A stretch of DNA of 40,260 nucleotides, taken from the NCBI RefSeq assembly GCF_030269515.1, contig NZ_BSTM01000005.1:1-40260 (forward strand), read 5' to 3'. The position numbers and the translations under genes were made by a program. Each line of letters opens with the position of its first letter. The first letter of the stretch is position 1. This DNA is from Actinomadura sp. NBRC 104412. GTDB lineage: Bacteria > Actinomycetota > Actinomycetes > Streptosporangiales > Streptosporangiaceae. The notes under the pieces were generated by a model. That model had not been told where the DNA came from, did not search any database, and was given only the letters and a program-made list of their open reading frames with translations. Positions 1 to 8,927 of the stretch are shown here, piece after piece.

Positions 1-91
1 GCCTGCCAGAAAGTCGGCCACGAAAGCGACACCAATGATGCTGATGTGACAATTGAGGCAATCAGTGCTTAACTAATCAATAGATCGCGAG
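1..91. other. Low-G+C leader before glnA
   Basis: This stretch is about 48% G+C, well below everything that follows. In the glnA frame it has stop codons at 47-49 and 77-79, so the GlnA reading frame cannot extend through it. I see no promoter, ribosome binding site or family-typical glnA upstream sequence. It may be foreign DNA joined to glnA by recombination or insertion, or an assembly or contig-edge artefact. The window alone cannot separate these. Confidence 0.5.
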
Positions 92-1480
92 GTGGCCTTC
101 TCATACACCACCCGCCTGGACGCGGCCGTGGACCTGCCGGGGAAGATGCAGCACTTCACCTTCCCGGTGGAGAGCTTCGGCGAGAGCGTCTTCACCGAGG
201 GGCTGATGTTCGACGGGTCCTCGGTCCGCGGATTCCAGGAGATCCACGAATCGGACATGCTCCTGCTCCCGGACCCGAGCACGGCGGTGCTCGACCCCTT
301 CCGCCAGCACAAGACGCTGATCCTCAACTTCTTCGTGCACGACCCGCTGACCGGTGAGCCCTACAGCCGCGACCCGCGCAACGTCGCGAAGAAGGCCCAG
401 GACTACCTGCGCGGCACCGCGATCGCCGACACGGCCTACTTCGGCCCCGAGGCCGAGTTCTACATCTTCGACGACGTCCGCTTCGAGACCAAGCAGCAGG
501 CGGGCTACTACTACCTCGACTCGGTCGAGGGCGCGTGGAACACCGGCCGTGAGGAGTCCGGCGGCAACCTGGGCGCCAAGCCCCCGTACAAGGGCGGCTA
601 CTTCCCGGTCCCGCCGATGGACCACTACACCGACCTGCGCTCGGAGATGGTCGCGCAGCTGATCGCGTCCGGCATCACGGTCGAGATGCAGCACCACGAG
701 GTGGGCACCGCGGGCCAGGCGGAGATCGACTTCCGCTTCGACACCCTGCTGAAGACGGCCGACAACCTGCTGCTGTACAAGTACATCGTCAAGAACGTGG
801 CGCGGGCCGCCGGCAAGACGGTGACGTTCATGCCCAAGCCGATCTTCGGTGACAACGGCTCCGGCATGCACACCCACCAGTCCCTCTGGAAGGACGGCTC
901 GCCGCTGTTCTACGACGAGGTCGGCTACGCCGGACTGTCGGACACCGCGCGCTACTACATCGGCGGCCTGCTCAAGCACGCCCCGTCGCTGCTGGCGTTC
1001 ACCAACCCGACCCTGAACTCCTACCACCGGCTGGTCCCGGGCTTCGAGGCCCCGGTCAACCTGGTGTACTCGCAGCGCAACCGGTCCGCCTGCATCCGGG
1101 TGCCGATCACCGGCTCCAACCCGAAGGCGAAGCGGATCGAGTTCCGGGTGCCCGACCCGTCCTGCAACCCGTACCTGGCCTTCTCGGCGATGCTGATGGC
1201 CGGCCTCGACGGCATCAAGAACAAGATCGAGCCCGCCGAGCCGGTCGACAAGGACCTCTACGAGCTGCCCCCGGAGGAGGCTCGCGCGATCCCGCAGGTC
1301 CCCGGCTCGCTGGAGGGCGTCCTCGACGCCCTGGAGGCCGACCACGACTACCTGCTCGAAGGCGGCGTGTTCACCCCCGACCTGATCGAGACCTACATCT
1401 CGATGAAGCGCGAGTTCGAGATCGACGAGGTCCGTCTCCGTCCCCACCCCCACGAGTTCGAGCTGTACTACGACGTCTGA
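92..1480 (+). CDS. glnA: Glutamine synthetase type I, altered N-terminus
   Basis: Cytoplasmic dodecameric enzyme that makes glutamine from glutamate, ammonia and ATP. From [10 protein letters not shown] (about residue 13) to the end the protein is a clear actinobacterial GSI-beta. It has FDGSS at 40-44 (the Asp/Ser that complete the neighbouring active site), the [13 protein letters not shown] flap region, and a [10 protein letters not shown] loop whose Tyr390 is the adenylylation target. Length is 462 residues against a usual 474 or so. The family N-terminal strand (a KFVDVRF-like segment) is missing and replaced by unrelated residues. GTG at 92 is the only start upstream of the conserved block because in-frame stops precede it; the ribosome site is poor. 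glnE, its expected modifying enzyme, lies nearby on the other strand. Family assignment is firm; whether this 5' end is native is doubtful. Confidence 0.93.
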   Translation: MAFSYTTRLDAAVDLPGKMQHFTFPVESFGESVFTEGLMFDGSSVRGFQEIHESDMLLLPDPSTAVLDPFRQHKTLILNFFVHDPLTGEPYSRDPRNVAKKAQDYLRGTAIADTAYFGPEAEFYIFDDVRFETKQQAGYYYLDSVEGAWNTGREESGGNLGAKPPYKGGYFPVPPMDHYTDLRSEMVAQLIASGITVEMQHHEVGTAGQAEIDFRFDTLLKTADNLLLYKYIVKNVARAAGKTVTFMPKPIFGDNGSGMHTHQSLWKDGSPLFYDEVGYAGLSDTARYYIGGLLKHAPSLLAFTNPTLNSYHRLVPGFEAPVNLVYSQRNRSACIRVPITGSNPKAKRIEFRVPDPSCNPYLAFSAMLMAGLDGIKNKIEPAEPVDKDLYELPPEEARAIPQVPGSLEGVLDALEADHDYLLEGGVFTPDLIETYISMKREFEIDEVRLRPHPHEFELYYDV

Positions 1481-1493
1481 TCGCGGCAGCACT

Positions 1494-1522
1494 GAGGGCC
1501 CCTCGGTTTCCGAGGGGCCCTC
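1494..1522 (+). terminator. glnA terminator hairpin
   Basis: A perfect 13-bp inverted repeat (1494-1506 with 1510-1522) around a TTT loop begins 13 bases after the glnA stop codon. There is no strong T run after it, which is common for actinobacterial terminators. It would end glnA transcription before the OsmC-like gene. Confidence 0.85.
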
Positions 1523-1610
1523 GTCGTGCTCGGGCCATGCGCGGTTGGGAAGAACCGGCGTGTGGGCAGTGTTCTGTGGGCGTCAGAGCGACGAAGTCGA
1601 GGGGGTTGTG

Positions 1611-2006
1611 ATGCCCGAGGTCAGGGTGGAACGGGTCGGGGACGGGTTCGAGGCCACCAACGAGCGTGGGGCGCGCGTGGCGATCGGGTCGTCCGACCAG
1701 GACGGGGTGTTCTCCCCCGTGGAGTTGCTGCTGGCGGCGTTGGGCGGGTGCGAGCTGGTGTCGGTGGAGCCGCTGACCGCCAAGCGGGGGCACCGGCTGG
1801 TGCGGCTGGCCGCGAAGATCCGGGCGGACAAGGTGGCGACCAGCGTGCTGGGCGACATCACGATCTCCTATGACGTGGAGATCCCCGAGGGGGACGACAA
1901 GGCGCGCGAGGTGTTCGAGGCGGTGGCCAAACGGGTGCACGAGCGCTACTGCACGGTCGGCAACGCCCTCAAGGAGCCGATGCAGGTGAACCAGGTACTC
2001 CAGTAG
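1611..2006 (+). CDS. OsmC/Ohr family protein
   Basis: A 131-residue protein of the OsmC/Ohr superfamily, whose members reduce organic hydroperoxides with a pair of cysteines. It shows the family pattern SPVELLLAALGGC, with the first Cys at 47, and a second Cys at 114 in ERYCTVGNAL. That spacing fits a peroxidatic/resolving pair. The ATG at 1611 is preceded by a GA-rich stretch (GAGGGGG) at good distance; the frame stays open to 1545, but those extra residues do not look like OsmC. It stands alone between the glnA terminator and the PAP2-like gene. The substrate cannot be told from sequence, and some OsmC relatives have other or unknown roles. Confidence 0.85.
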   Translation: MPEVRVERVGDGFEATNERGARVAIGSSDQDGVFSPVELLLAALGGCELVSVEPLTAKRGHRLVRLAAKIRADKVATSVLGDITISYDVEIPEGDDKAREVFEAVAKRVHERYCTVGNALKEPMQVNQVLQ

Positions 2007-2204
2007 CCGTACGTTGTGCGGTCCACGGGCCATAGTCCCCTGGGACGACCCTGAACGTGTCCTGACCTCTGTACTGCGCGCCGACCCTGACTTTGCTCAC
2101 CCGAAAGTCCGGATGGAGTCTGAGGGTCGTACTACTCAAGTCTGAGACGAAGACCGTTCATATCGGCGATCTCAAACTGATCACATCGCGGCAAAGTTAC
2201 CAGC

Positions 2205-3242
2205 ATGGCGCACACCGCCCCGCCGGCTCACACAAGCCGCACCGACGACGGCCGCCGCGGCACACCGCGGCGGGCCGGCACACGCCTGCCCCTGCCGCGG
2301 GCGCTGACCGCTCCCCCGGTGTGGCGGGAACTCCTCCTGATCGTCCTGTTCTACTCGGCCTATACGTTGACGCGGGTGCTCCTGGTTCAGGACGGCACGG
2401 GCGCGGCCTTCGCGCACGCCGACCAGATCCTCGCCTGGGAGCGGCACCTCGGCATCGACATCGAGCTGGGCCTCAACCAGACGCTCCTGAGCCTCCCCTG
2501 GCTGGCGCGCGCCGCCAACGTCTTCTACGCGACCGCCCACTTCGCGGTCACGCTGATCGTGGTGGTGTGGCTGTACCGCAGCCGCCCGCACGACTACCGC
2601 TGGCTGCGTACCGGCATCATGGTGGCCACGGGCTTCGCGCTGGTCGGGTTCTGGCTGTACCCGCTGGCCCCGCCCCGGTTCATGAGAGCCGAGGGCTTCG
2701 TCGACCCGGTCACCGCGCTACAGTCGATGGGCCTGTACGCCAGCGACGCCTCGGCCACGTTCACCAACCAGTACGCGGCGATGCCCTCGATGCACGCCGG
2801 ATGGGCGCTGTGGTGCGGGATCGTGCTGCTCAGGCTGGCCACGCCGCGCTGGGCCAAGGTGGTCGGCGTGCTGTACCCGCTCACCACCGTGCTGGTCATC
2901 CTGGGCACCGCCAACCACTACGTGGTGGACGCCGTGGCCGGGTTCGCGCTGATCGGCGCCTCGCTGGGGCTGTCCTGGCTGGCGTACCACCGCTGGCCGG
3001 CCGAGCTGAAGGGAATGTCGCTGCGGCTGGGCCACATCGCCCTGCACCGGGTGATGCTCCCCGTCCTGCTGGGGATGCGCGCCGCCGCGCAAGGATGGCT
3101 CCTCCCGGTCCAGCCGTTCCCGGCGCCGGAGAGCGCTGGGAACGCCCGGGGCGTCCGGAACGCCGTCCAGGGCCCGGAGACCCTCGGGGGCGTCTCCGGG
3201 TCCGGCTCCGAGCCGTCCACGGCCCGCAGCACGGTCACGTGA
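2205..3242 (+). CDS. PAP2-superfamily membrane phosphatase/transferase
   Basis: A 345-residue membrane protein with about six hydrophobic segments (starting near 43, 105, 138, 200, 220 and 240). It carries the second and third PAP2 signatures: MPSMHAGW at 193-200 and NHYVVD at 237-242, whose histidines form the catalytic pair. The LAPPRF loop before them resembles the Aur1/inositol phosphorylceramide synthase-like branch rather than simple PAP2 phosphatases. Likely substrates are lipid-linked phosphates, but none can be named. The N-terminal 35 residues and the last 60 or so are probably disordered. No clear ribosome binding site precedes the ATG. Its last 8 bases overlap the 3' end of the convergent glnE. 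Confidence 0.85.
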   Translation: MAHTAPPAHTSRTDDGRRGTPRRAGTRLPLPRALTAPPVWRELLLIVLFYSAYTLTRVLLVQDGTGAAFAHADQILAWERHLGIDIELGLNQTLLSLPWLARAANVFYATAHFAVTLIVVVWLYRSRPHDYRWLRTGIMVATGFALVGFWLYPLAPPRFMRAEGFVDPVTALQSMGLYASDASATFTNQYAAMPSMHAGWALWCGIVLLRLATPRWAKVVGVLYPLTTVLVILGTANHYVVDAVAGFALIGASLGLSWLAYHRWPAELKGMSLRLGHIALHRVMLPVLLGMRAAAQGWLLPVQPFPAPESAGNARGVRNAVQGPETLGGVSGSGSEPSTARSTVT

Positions 3243-6200
3243 CCCCGTAGAAGACGCGGTCGACCACGGCACGCGCCCTGCGCGCGTGCCGCCGGTAGTC
3301 CTCCAGCAGGTCGCCCGTGCCGGGATAGCCCAGGACGCGGGTGACGGCGCTGCGCTCCTTGTGGTGGTCGGTGGGAAGCAGGTCGGAGGCCCGTCCGCGC
3401 ACCAGCATCATCGTGCCCCGGATGCGGGTCGCGAGCTGCCACGCCTCCGACAGCACGGTGGCGTCGCGCTCGTCCAGGAGCCGCGCCGCCGCGGCCGCCT
3501 CCAGCGCCGCCAGGGTACGGGTCGTGCGCAGCGACGGGACGTCATGGGCGTGCCGTAGCTGAAGCAACTGGGCGACCCACTCCACGTCCGAGAGCCCGCC
3601 CGGCCCGAGCTTGGTGTGCAGCCTCCGATCGACCCCGCGCGGCAGCCGCTCGGACTCCATCCGCGCCTTCAGCCGCCGGATCTGCCGGACCGCCTCGTCG
3701 TCGATGCCGTCCTCCGGCCACCGGACCGGGTCGATCACGGCACGGAACCGCTCGCACAGGTCCGGGTCGCCGACGATCGGGTCGGCGCGCAGCAGGGCCT
3801 GGCTTTCCCAGGGCGCCGACCAGCGGGCATAGTACGCGGCATAGGAGGCCAGCGTGCGCACCAGCGGCCCTTGGCGTCCCTCGGGACGCAGGTTCGGGTC
3901 GATCTCCAGCGGCGGGTCGGGTGCGGGCAGCGCGAGCAGCCTCCGCAGCTCCTCGGCCACCGCGTGCGCCGCGCGTCCCGCTTCCGGCTCGTCCACGCCG
4001 GGCAGCGGGTCGTGCACGAACATCACGTCGGCGTCGCTGCCGTAGCCCAGCTCGTGCCCCCCGAACCGGCCCATCGCCACCACCGCCATCCGGGTCGGCA
4101 GCGGCCCCTCGCGCTCCGACTCGATCTTGCTGATGGCGGCCCGCAGCGCCGCCTCGACGGTGACGGTCGCGATGTCGGTGAGCGCCTCGCCGACCGTCCG
4201 CACGTCCGCCAGGCCGAGCAGGTCCGCGACCGCCACCCGGAACAGCTCCCGGCGGCGCAGCCCGCGCACCACCGCCACCGCGTCCTCGGCGGGCATCGCC
4301 GTCCCCTCGCCCCCGGGTCCCGGCGCGTGACGCCGGACGGCGGCCAGCGCCTCGGTGCGCAGCGCGTCGTACGAGCGGGGCTCCAGCTCGGCGGCGTTCC
4401 CGAGCATGGTCACCGCCTCGGGAGCGCGCAGCAGCAGATCGGTGGCGTACTGGCTGGAGCCCAGCACCCGGGCCATGCGTTCCGCCACGGTGACGTCGTC
4501 CCGGAGCAGGCGCAGGTACCAGGGCGTGGTGCCGAGCGCGTCACTGACCTTCCGGAAACCCAGCAGGCCCGCGTCCGGGTCCGGGGCGTCCGCGAACCAG
4601 CCGAGCATCACAGGGAGCAGCGTCCGCTGGATGGCGGCCCGCCGCGACACCCCCGACGTCAGCGCCTCGATATGGCGCAGCGCCCCGGCGGGATCCCCGT
4701 AGCCCAAGGCCACCAGCCGCGTCCTGGCGGCCTCAGGGGTGAGCCTGGCCTCCTCCCCCGGCAGCCTGGCCACCGCGCGCAGCAGCGGACGGTAGAACAG
4801 CTTCTCGTGGATGCGGCGGACCTCCCGGGCGTGCCGCCTCCACAGCGCCGTGAACTCGCTGATCGGCTCCGTGCGCAGCCCCAAGGCACGCCCCAGGCGG
4901 CGCAGATCCGCGGAGTCGTTCGGCACCAGGTGCGTGCGCCGCAGCCGGTAGAGCTGGACGAGGTGCTCGACGCGGCGCAGGAACCGGTACGCGGAGGCGA
5001 GCGCCGCGGCGTCGTCACGTCCCACATAGCCCCGCTCGGAAAGCGTCGACAGCGCCTCTAGCGTGGTGGGACTACGCAAGGCGTCATCGCTCCGCCCATG
5101 CACCAGTTGCAGTAACTGGACGGAGAACTCCACGTCCCGTAGCCCCCCGGGACCCAGCTTGAGCTGGCGCTCCGCCTCGGCCGTGCGCTGGTTGAGGTCC
5201 GCCTCGACACGACGCCGCATGTCCTGGACGTCCTCGACGAAACCCTCCCCGGCCGCCGCCTTCCACAGCAAGGGCGTGATGGTGTCGAGGTAGCGCTTCC
5301 CCAGATCGCGATCGCCTGCCACGGGGCGCGCCTTGAGGAGGGCCTGGAACTCCCAGGTCTTGGCCCACCGCTCGTAGTAGGCGCGGTGGCTCGCCAAGGT
5401 GCGCACCAGCGGGCCCGCCTTGCCTTCCGGACGCAGGGCCGCGTCCACCTCCCACAGCGAGCCCTCGACCGTACTGGACGAACACGCGCGCATCATGGCG
5501 GCGGCCAGACGGGTGGCCGTGCGCAGAGCCTCGTCCTCGTCCCGGCCGTCCCTGGCCTCCGCCACGAAGATCACATCGACGTCGGAGACGTAGTTCAGCT
5601 CCCGCCCGCCGCACTTCCCCATGCCGATCACCGCGAGCCGGCAGATGTCATGCCCGGGAACCTCGGCGCGGGCGATCGCCAGCCCCGCCTCCAACGCCGC
5701 CGCGGCCAGATCCGCCAGCTCCGCCGCCACATCCCCCACCGTCGCCACGCCGGTCAGATCCCGGCCCGCCAACGCCAGAAGATGCCGCCGGTACTCGGCG
5801 CGCAACGCGACCAGAGTGTCAGGGGTGGCATCCCGCGCCACCGGCTCGTCCACCGCCGGATCCGCGCCCACCGCCGTCAGCAACGCGGCGCGCAACGCCT
5901 CGACAGGCGGACGCGGCGGTTCCACCTCTCCCGCCTGAGGCGGCACCTCGGGAGAAGACCCGTCACGGACGGCGACCGCCTCGGCCGGAACCGGCGGCTT
6001 CTGGATCGGTCCATCATCGTCCAGCGCCCGCCAATGATCAGGATGGCGTGCCAGGTGACCACCCAGCGCGTCACTGACCCCCAGCACCGCCAGCAGCCGC
6101 TCCCGGCCCGGAGTGTCCCTCGCCAGCGCCGCCCTCAGCGCCTCCCCCTCACCGGCCCGCTCCGCCGCCTCCAGCAGCCGCACCAGGCCCGCCAACGCCA

Positions 6201-6378
6201 GATCCGGATCCGCCGTCCCGCCCAGCGCATCCAACACCTCATCGGACGGTCCACCGCCCGGCTGCCGACCCGCCTCCGCCAAGACGCGCTCAGCACGCCC
6301 CGCATCGGTGAAACCCAGCCTCGCCAGCCGACCCGTCAACCCCGAAGGGCGACGCTCAGGAGTCCAAGCCCCACTCAC
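3235..6378 (-). CDS. glnE: Bifunctional glutamine synthetase adenylyltransferase/deadenylase
   Basis: A 1047-residue GlnE that attaches AMP to, and removes it from, the regulatory tyrosine of GlnA according to nitrogen status. It has the two nucleotidyltransferase halves typical of the family: GMGKCGGRELNYVSDVD at about 252-268 (N-terminal, deadenylylating) and AMGRFGGHELGYGSDAD at about 768-784 (C-terminal, adenylylating). Each is followed by an LRPEG...GPLVRTLASYxAYY block and a helical KLGPGGLxDVE segment. Both catalytic Asp pairs are present. The start is GTG at 6378 with a weak ribosome site. The 3' end overlaps the PAP2-like gene by 8 bases. Its target glnA lies 1.75 kb away and glnA2 lies upstream on the same strand, as in mycobacteria. 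Confidence 0.97.
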   Translation of the reverse strand: MSGAWTPERRPSGLTGRLARLGFTDAGRAERVLAEAGRQPGGGPSDEVLDALGGTADPDLALAGLVRLLEAAERAGEGEALRAALARDTPGRERLLAVLGVSDALGGHLARHPDHWRALDDDGPIQKPPVPAEAVAVRDGSSPEVPPQAGEVEPPRPPVEALRAALLTAVGADPAVDEPVARDATPDTLVALRAEYRRHLLALAGRDLTGVATVGDVAAELADLAAAALEAGLAIARAEVPGHDICRLAVIGMGKCGGRELNYVSDVDVIFVAEARDGRDEDEALRTATRLAAAMMRACSSSTVEGSLWEVDAALRPEGKAGPLVRTLASHRAYYERWAKTWEFQALLKARPVAGDRDLGKRYLDTITPLLWKAAAGEGFVEDVQDMRRRVEADLNQRTAEAERQLKLGPGGLRDVEFSVQLLQLVHGRSDDALRSPTTLEALSTLSERGYVGRDDAAALASAYRFLRRVEHLVQLYRLRRTHLVPNDSADLRRLGRALGLRTEPISEFTALWRRHAREVRRIHEKLFYRPLLRAVARLPGEEARLTPEAARTRLVALGYGDPAGALRHIEALTSGVSRRAAIQRTLLPVMLGWFADAPDPDAGLLGFRKVSDALGTTPWYLRLLRDDVTVAERMARVLGSSQYATDLLLRAPEAVTMLGNAAELEPRSYDALRTEALAAVRRHAPGPGGEGTAMPAEDAVAVVRGLRRRELFRVAVADLLGLADVRTVGEALTDIATVTVEAALRAAISKIESEREGPLPTRMAVVAMGRFGGHELGYGSDADVMFVHDPLPGVDEPEAGRAAHAVAEELRRLLALPAPDPPLEIDPNLRPEGRQGPLVRTLASYAAYYARWSAPWESQALLRADPIVGDPDLCERFRAVIDPVRWPEDGIDDEAVRQIRRLKARMESERLPRGVDRRLHTKLGPGGLSDVEWVAQLLQLRHAHDVPSLRTTRTLAALEAAAAARLLDERDATVLSEAWQLATRIRGTMMLVRGRASDLLPTDHHKERSAVTRVLGYPGTGDLLEDYRRHARRARAVVDRVFYGVT

Positions 6379-6404
6379 GGGCTCAACCTACAGTCTTTTC
6401 ATTG

Positions 6405-6571
6405 TGGGGGGGCGACCCCCCACGCCCCCCGGTGCGGGGCCAGCGACCACCGCCGCTCGCCTTGACGGCTCGCGGCGGCGGCCACTGACCCCGGGTAGGG
6501 GCTCCGCCCCTACGACCCCGGCAGGGGGCTCCGCCCCCTGCACCCCCTTTGGGGCTTCGCCCCTTGCCCCC
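6405..6571 (-). repeat. G-rich dispersed repeat family B, copy 1
   Basis: Read on the minus strand, this matches 14323-14489 on the plus strand almost base for base over about 165 bp. It consists of short GC hairpins (GGGGCGAAGCCCC, GGGGGCGGAGCCCCC, GGGGCGGAGCCCC), a central block with the core GCCGTCAAGGC between CGCCGC/GCGGCG arms, and a terminal GGGGGGTCGCCCCCC hairpin. It fills the space between the glnA2 stop and the glnE start. No open frame or promoter of note was seen in it. A role in transcript ending or stability is possible but unproven. Confidence 0.85.
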
Positions 6572-6648
6572 TCTTGGGGCTTCGCCCCTCGCCCCCGTTG
6601 GGGCTTTGGCCCTTGCCCCCTCTTGGGGCTTTGGCACTTGGCTTTGCC
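6549..6648 (-). repeat. Four tandem units of about 25 bp
   Basis: Four head-to-tail units starting at 6549, 6574, 6598 and 6623 on the plus strand, each opening TTGGGGCTT and continuing as a C-rich run. The first two contain the hairpin GGGGCTTCGCCCC; the last two are degenerate, with TTTGG in the loop region. The array sits just downstream of the glnA2 stop codon and runs into repeat B. The gap between glnE and glnA2 (6379-6666) is essentially all repeat. Confidence 0.8.
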
Positions 6649-6666
6649 GGGTTCGGGATGGGTGTT

Positions 6667-8028
6667 CTACAGGACGGCTATTAGACGCTTGCGCTCGAAC
6701 TCGGTGACCTGGCGGCGGTACTCCTCCCACTCCGAGCGCTTGTTGCGGAGGAAGAAGTCGAACACGTGCTCGCCCAGCACGTCGGCCATCAGTTCGCTGC
6801 GTTCCATGGCGTGGATGGCCTCGTCCAGGCTTTGCGGGAGCGGCTGGATGCCCAGGGCGCGGCGTTCGGCAGCGGTCAGCGCCCACACGTCGTCCTCGGC
6901 GCCTGGCGGCAGCTCGTAGCCCTCTTCGATGCCCTTCAGGCCGGCGCCGAGGATGGCGGCGAACGCCAGGTAGGGGTTGGCCGCCGTGTCCAGGGAGCGG
7001 AACTCGATGCGGGTCGCGTGTCCCTTGTGCGGCTTGTACATGGGGACGCGGACCAGCGCGGAGCGGTTGTTGTGGCCCCAGCAGATGTAGGAGGGGGCCT
7101 CGCCGCCCGCGCCCGCGGTGGAGCCGACGCCGCCCCACAGGCGCTTGTAGGAGTTCACGAACTGGTTGCACACCGCCGTCAGCTCGGCGGAGTGCCGCAA
7201 GATGCCGGCGATGAACGCGCGGCCGACCTTGGAGAGCTGGAACTCGGCGCCCGGCTCGTAGAAGGCGTTGCGGTCGCCCTCGAACAGCGACATGTGGGTG
7301 TGCATGCCCGAGCCCGGGTGGTCGGTGAACGGCTTGGGCATGAACGAGGCGTACACGCCCTGCTCCAGCGCGACCTCCTTCATGACCAGGCGGAAGGTCA
7401 TGATGTTGTCGGCGGTGGTGAGCGCGTCGGCGTAGCGCAGGTCGATCTCCTGCTGGCCGGGGGCTCCCTCGTGGTGGCTGAACTCCACCGAGATGCCCAT
7501 CGACTCCAACATCATGATCGCGTTGCGGCGGAAGTCGTGGGCGGCGCTGTGCGGGGTGTGGTCGAAGTAGCCGCCCGCGTCCACGGGCTCGGGCTCGCGT
7601 CCGTCCTCCGGCTTGTTCTTGAGCAGGAAGAACTCCACCTCGGGGTGCGTGTAGAAGGAGAACCCGAGGTCGCTGGCGCGGGCCAGCGCACGCTTGAGGA
7701 CGTAGCGGGGATCGGCGAAGCTGGGCGTGCCGTCCGGCATCAGGATGTCGCAGAACATGCGGGCGACGCCGGGGGCCTCGCTGCGCCAGGGCAGCACCTG
7801 GAAGGTGGACGGGTCCGGCTTGGCGATCATGTCGGCCTCGTAGACCCGGGCGAACCCCTCGATCGCCGAGCCGTCGAAGCCGATGCCCTCGGCGAAGGCC
7901 CCCTCCAGCTCGGCGGGGGCCACGGCCACGGACTTCAGGAAGCCGAGCACGTCGGTGAACCACAGCCGGATGAAGCGGATGTCGCGCTCTTCCAGCGTGC
8001 GGAGCACGAACTCCTGCTGTCGGTCCAA
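6667..8028 (-). CDS. glnA2: GlnA2-type glutamine synthetase paralogue
   Basis: A 453-residue protein of the glutamine synthetase fold and a close match to actinobacterial GlnA2: DRQQEFVLRTLEERDIRF at the start, FDGSAIEGF, EFSHHEGAPGQQEIDLRYADAL, and an end in EHVFDFFLRNKRSEW. In place of the adenylylation tyrosine it has a tryptophan (about residue 382, in DDVWALTAAE), so GlnE should not modify it. Some GlnA2 proteins act as gamma-glutamylpolyamine synthetases (reported for Streptomyces coelicolor), so glutamine synthesis is not assured. I prefer TTG at 8028: the AAGGGAG site at 8035-8041 is 6 bases from it but directly abuts the ATG at 8034, and known GlnA2 proteins start at MDRQ. A GlnR-like box lies about 45 bp upstream. 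Confidence 0.92.
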   Translation of the reverse strand: MDRQQEFVLRTLEERDIRFIRLWFTDVLGFLKSVAVAPAELEGAFAEGIGFDGSAIEGFARVYEADMIAKPDPSTFQVLPWRSEAPGVARMFCDILMPDGTPSFADPRYVLKRALARASDLGFSFYTHPEVEFFLLKNKPEDGREPEPVDAGGYFDHTPHSAAHDFRRNAIMMLESMGISVEFSHHEGAPGQQEIDLRYADALTTADNIMTFRLVMKEVALEQGVYASFMPKPFTDHPGSGMHTHMSLFEGDRNAFYEPGAEFQLSKVGRAFIAGILRHSAELTAVCNQFVNSYKRLWGGVGSTAGAGGEAPSYICWGHNNRSALVRVPMYKPHKGHATRIEFRSLDTAANPYLAFAAILGAGLKGIEEGYELPPGAEDDVWALTAAERRALGIQPLPQSLDEAIHAMERSELMADVLGEHVFDFFLRNKRSEWEEYRRQVTEFERKRLIAVL

Positions 8029-8072
8029 GGCCATCTCCCTTGACGGTGCTCTTCGCAGTATGCCTTTCCGCT

Positions 8073-8088
8073 GTTACCGCAACGTTAC
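8073..8088 (-). promoter_or_regulatory. Putative GlnR box upstream of glnA2
   Basis: On the minus strand the sequence reads GTAAC-n6-GTAAC, matching the a-site (gTnAC) and 4 of 5 bases of the b-site (GaAAC) of the actinobacterial GlnR consensus with the right 6-base spacing. It lies 45 bp before the glnA2 start. Only one pair of half-sites is present, so binding would be weaker than at a four-half-site promoter. No glnR gene lies in the window. Confidence 0.5.
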
Positions 8089-8141
8089 AGCTCTCGTCCG
8101 CGTGCGCGAGCCGCGCTGCGGTCCGGACGCGACACCTGCGC

Positions 8142-8927
8142 TCATGTGCTCGTGCCGAGGCTACCCTTGCCCGGGACCCGGGCCGCCGCCGGGTCGAGGA
8201 CGCGGGAGAGGAACGCGCGGGTCCGGTCATGGCGGGGGGCGTCGATGACCTGGCTCGGCGGGCCCTCCTCGACGACGACGCCGTCGTCCATGAACACCAC
8301 CCGGTCGGCGACCTCGCGGGCGAAGCTCATCTCGTGGGTGACCACGAGCATGGTCATCCCGTCCTCGGCCAGTTCCCGCATCACGCCCAGGACGTCCCCG
8401 ACCAGTTCCGGGTCGAGGGCGGAGGTGGGCTCGTCGAACAGCATGACCTCCGGACCCATGGCCAGCGAGCGGGCGATCGCGACCCGCTGCTGCTGGCCGC
8501 CCGAAAGCCGGGCCGGGTAGGACGCCAGCTTGTCGGACAGCCCGACCCGCTCCAGCACCTCCCGCGCGGTCCGCTCCGCCTCGGCCTTGCCGCGCCGCAG
8601 CACCTTGCGCTGCGCGATCGTGACGTTGCCGAGCGCGGTCAGGTGCGGGAACAGGTTGAAGGACTGGAACACCATGCCGATCCGGCGGCGCACCGCGTCG
8701 ATGTCGACCTCCGGGTCGGTGACCTCCACGCCGGCCACCCGTACCGTCCCCGAGGAGGGCTCCTCCAGCAGGTTCACGCAGCGCAGCAGCGTGGACTTGC
8801 CCGAGCCGGACGGGCCGATCACGCAGACCACCTCGCCCGCGCGGACGTCCAGGTCGATGCCGCGCAGCACCTCGTTGGCGCCGAACGACTTGTGCAGGTC
8901 CGTGATCTCGATCGCCGCGCCGCTCAT
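8142..8927 (-). CDS. Polar amino acid ABC transporter ATPase
   Basis: A 261-residue ATPase that powers uptake of a polar amino acid. Walker A is GPSGSGKST (about 38-46), the Q-loop lies in [13 protein letters not shown], the signature is LSGGQQQR, Walker B is [12 protein letters not shown], and the H-loop is in VVTHEMSFA. The [11 protein letters not shown] region is typical of the GlnQ/HisP family. The ATG overlaps the permease stop as ATGA, implying translational coupling. It is the last gene of the importer unit, with 113 bases between its stop and the preferred glnA2 start. Confidence 0.93.
   Translation of the reverse strand: MSGAAIEITDLHKSFGANEVLRGIDLDVRAGEVVCVIGPSGSGKSTLLRCVNLLEEPSSGTVRVAGVEVTDPEVDIDAVRRRIGMVFQSFNLFPHLTALGNVTIAQRKVLRRGKAEAERTAREVLERVGLSDKLASYPARLSGGQQQRVAIARSLAMGPEVMLFDEPTSALDPELVGDVLGVMRELAEDGMTMLVVTHEMSFAREVADRVVFMDDGVVVEEGPPSQVIDAPRHDRTRAFLSRVLDPAAARVPGKGSLGTST

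Noticed and set aside
101..1492. Long open frame on the minus strand opposite glnA
   Set aside because: It mirrors the codon phase of glnA, is rich in Arg/Val/Gly/His with no domain pattern, and glnA is certain on the other strand. High G+C makes such shadow frames common.
6400..6660. Insertion sequence remnant
   Set aside because: The repeat has no transposase trace, no target duplication that I can see and no clear terminal inverted repeats; hairpin-rich intergenic repeat is the simpler reading.
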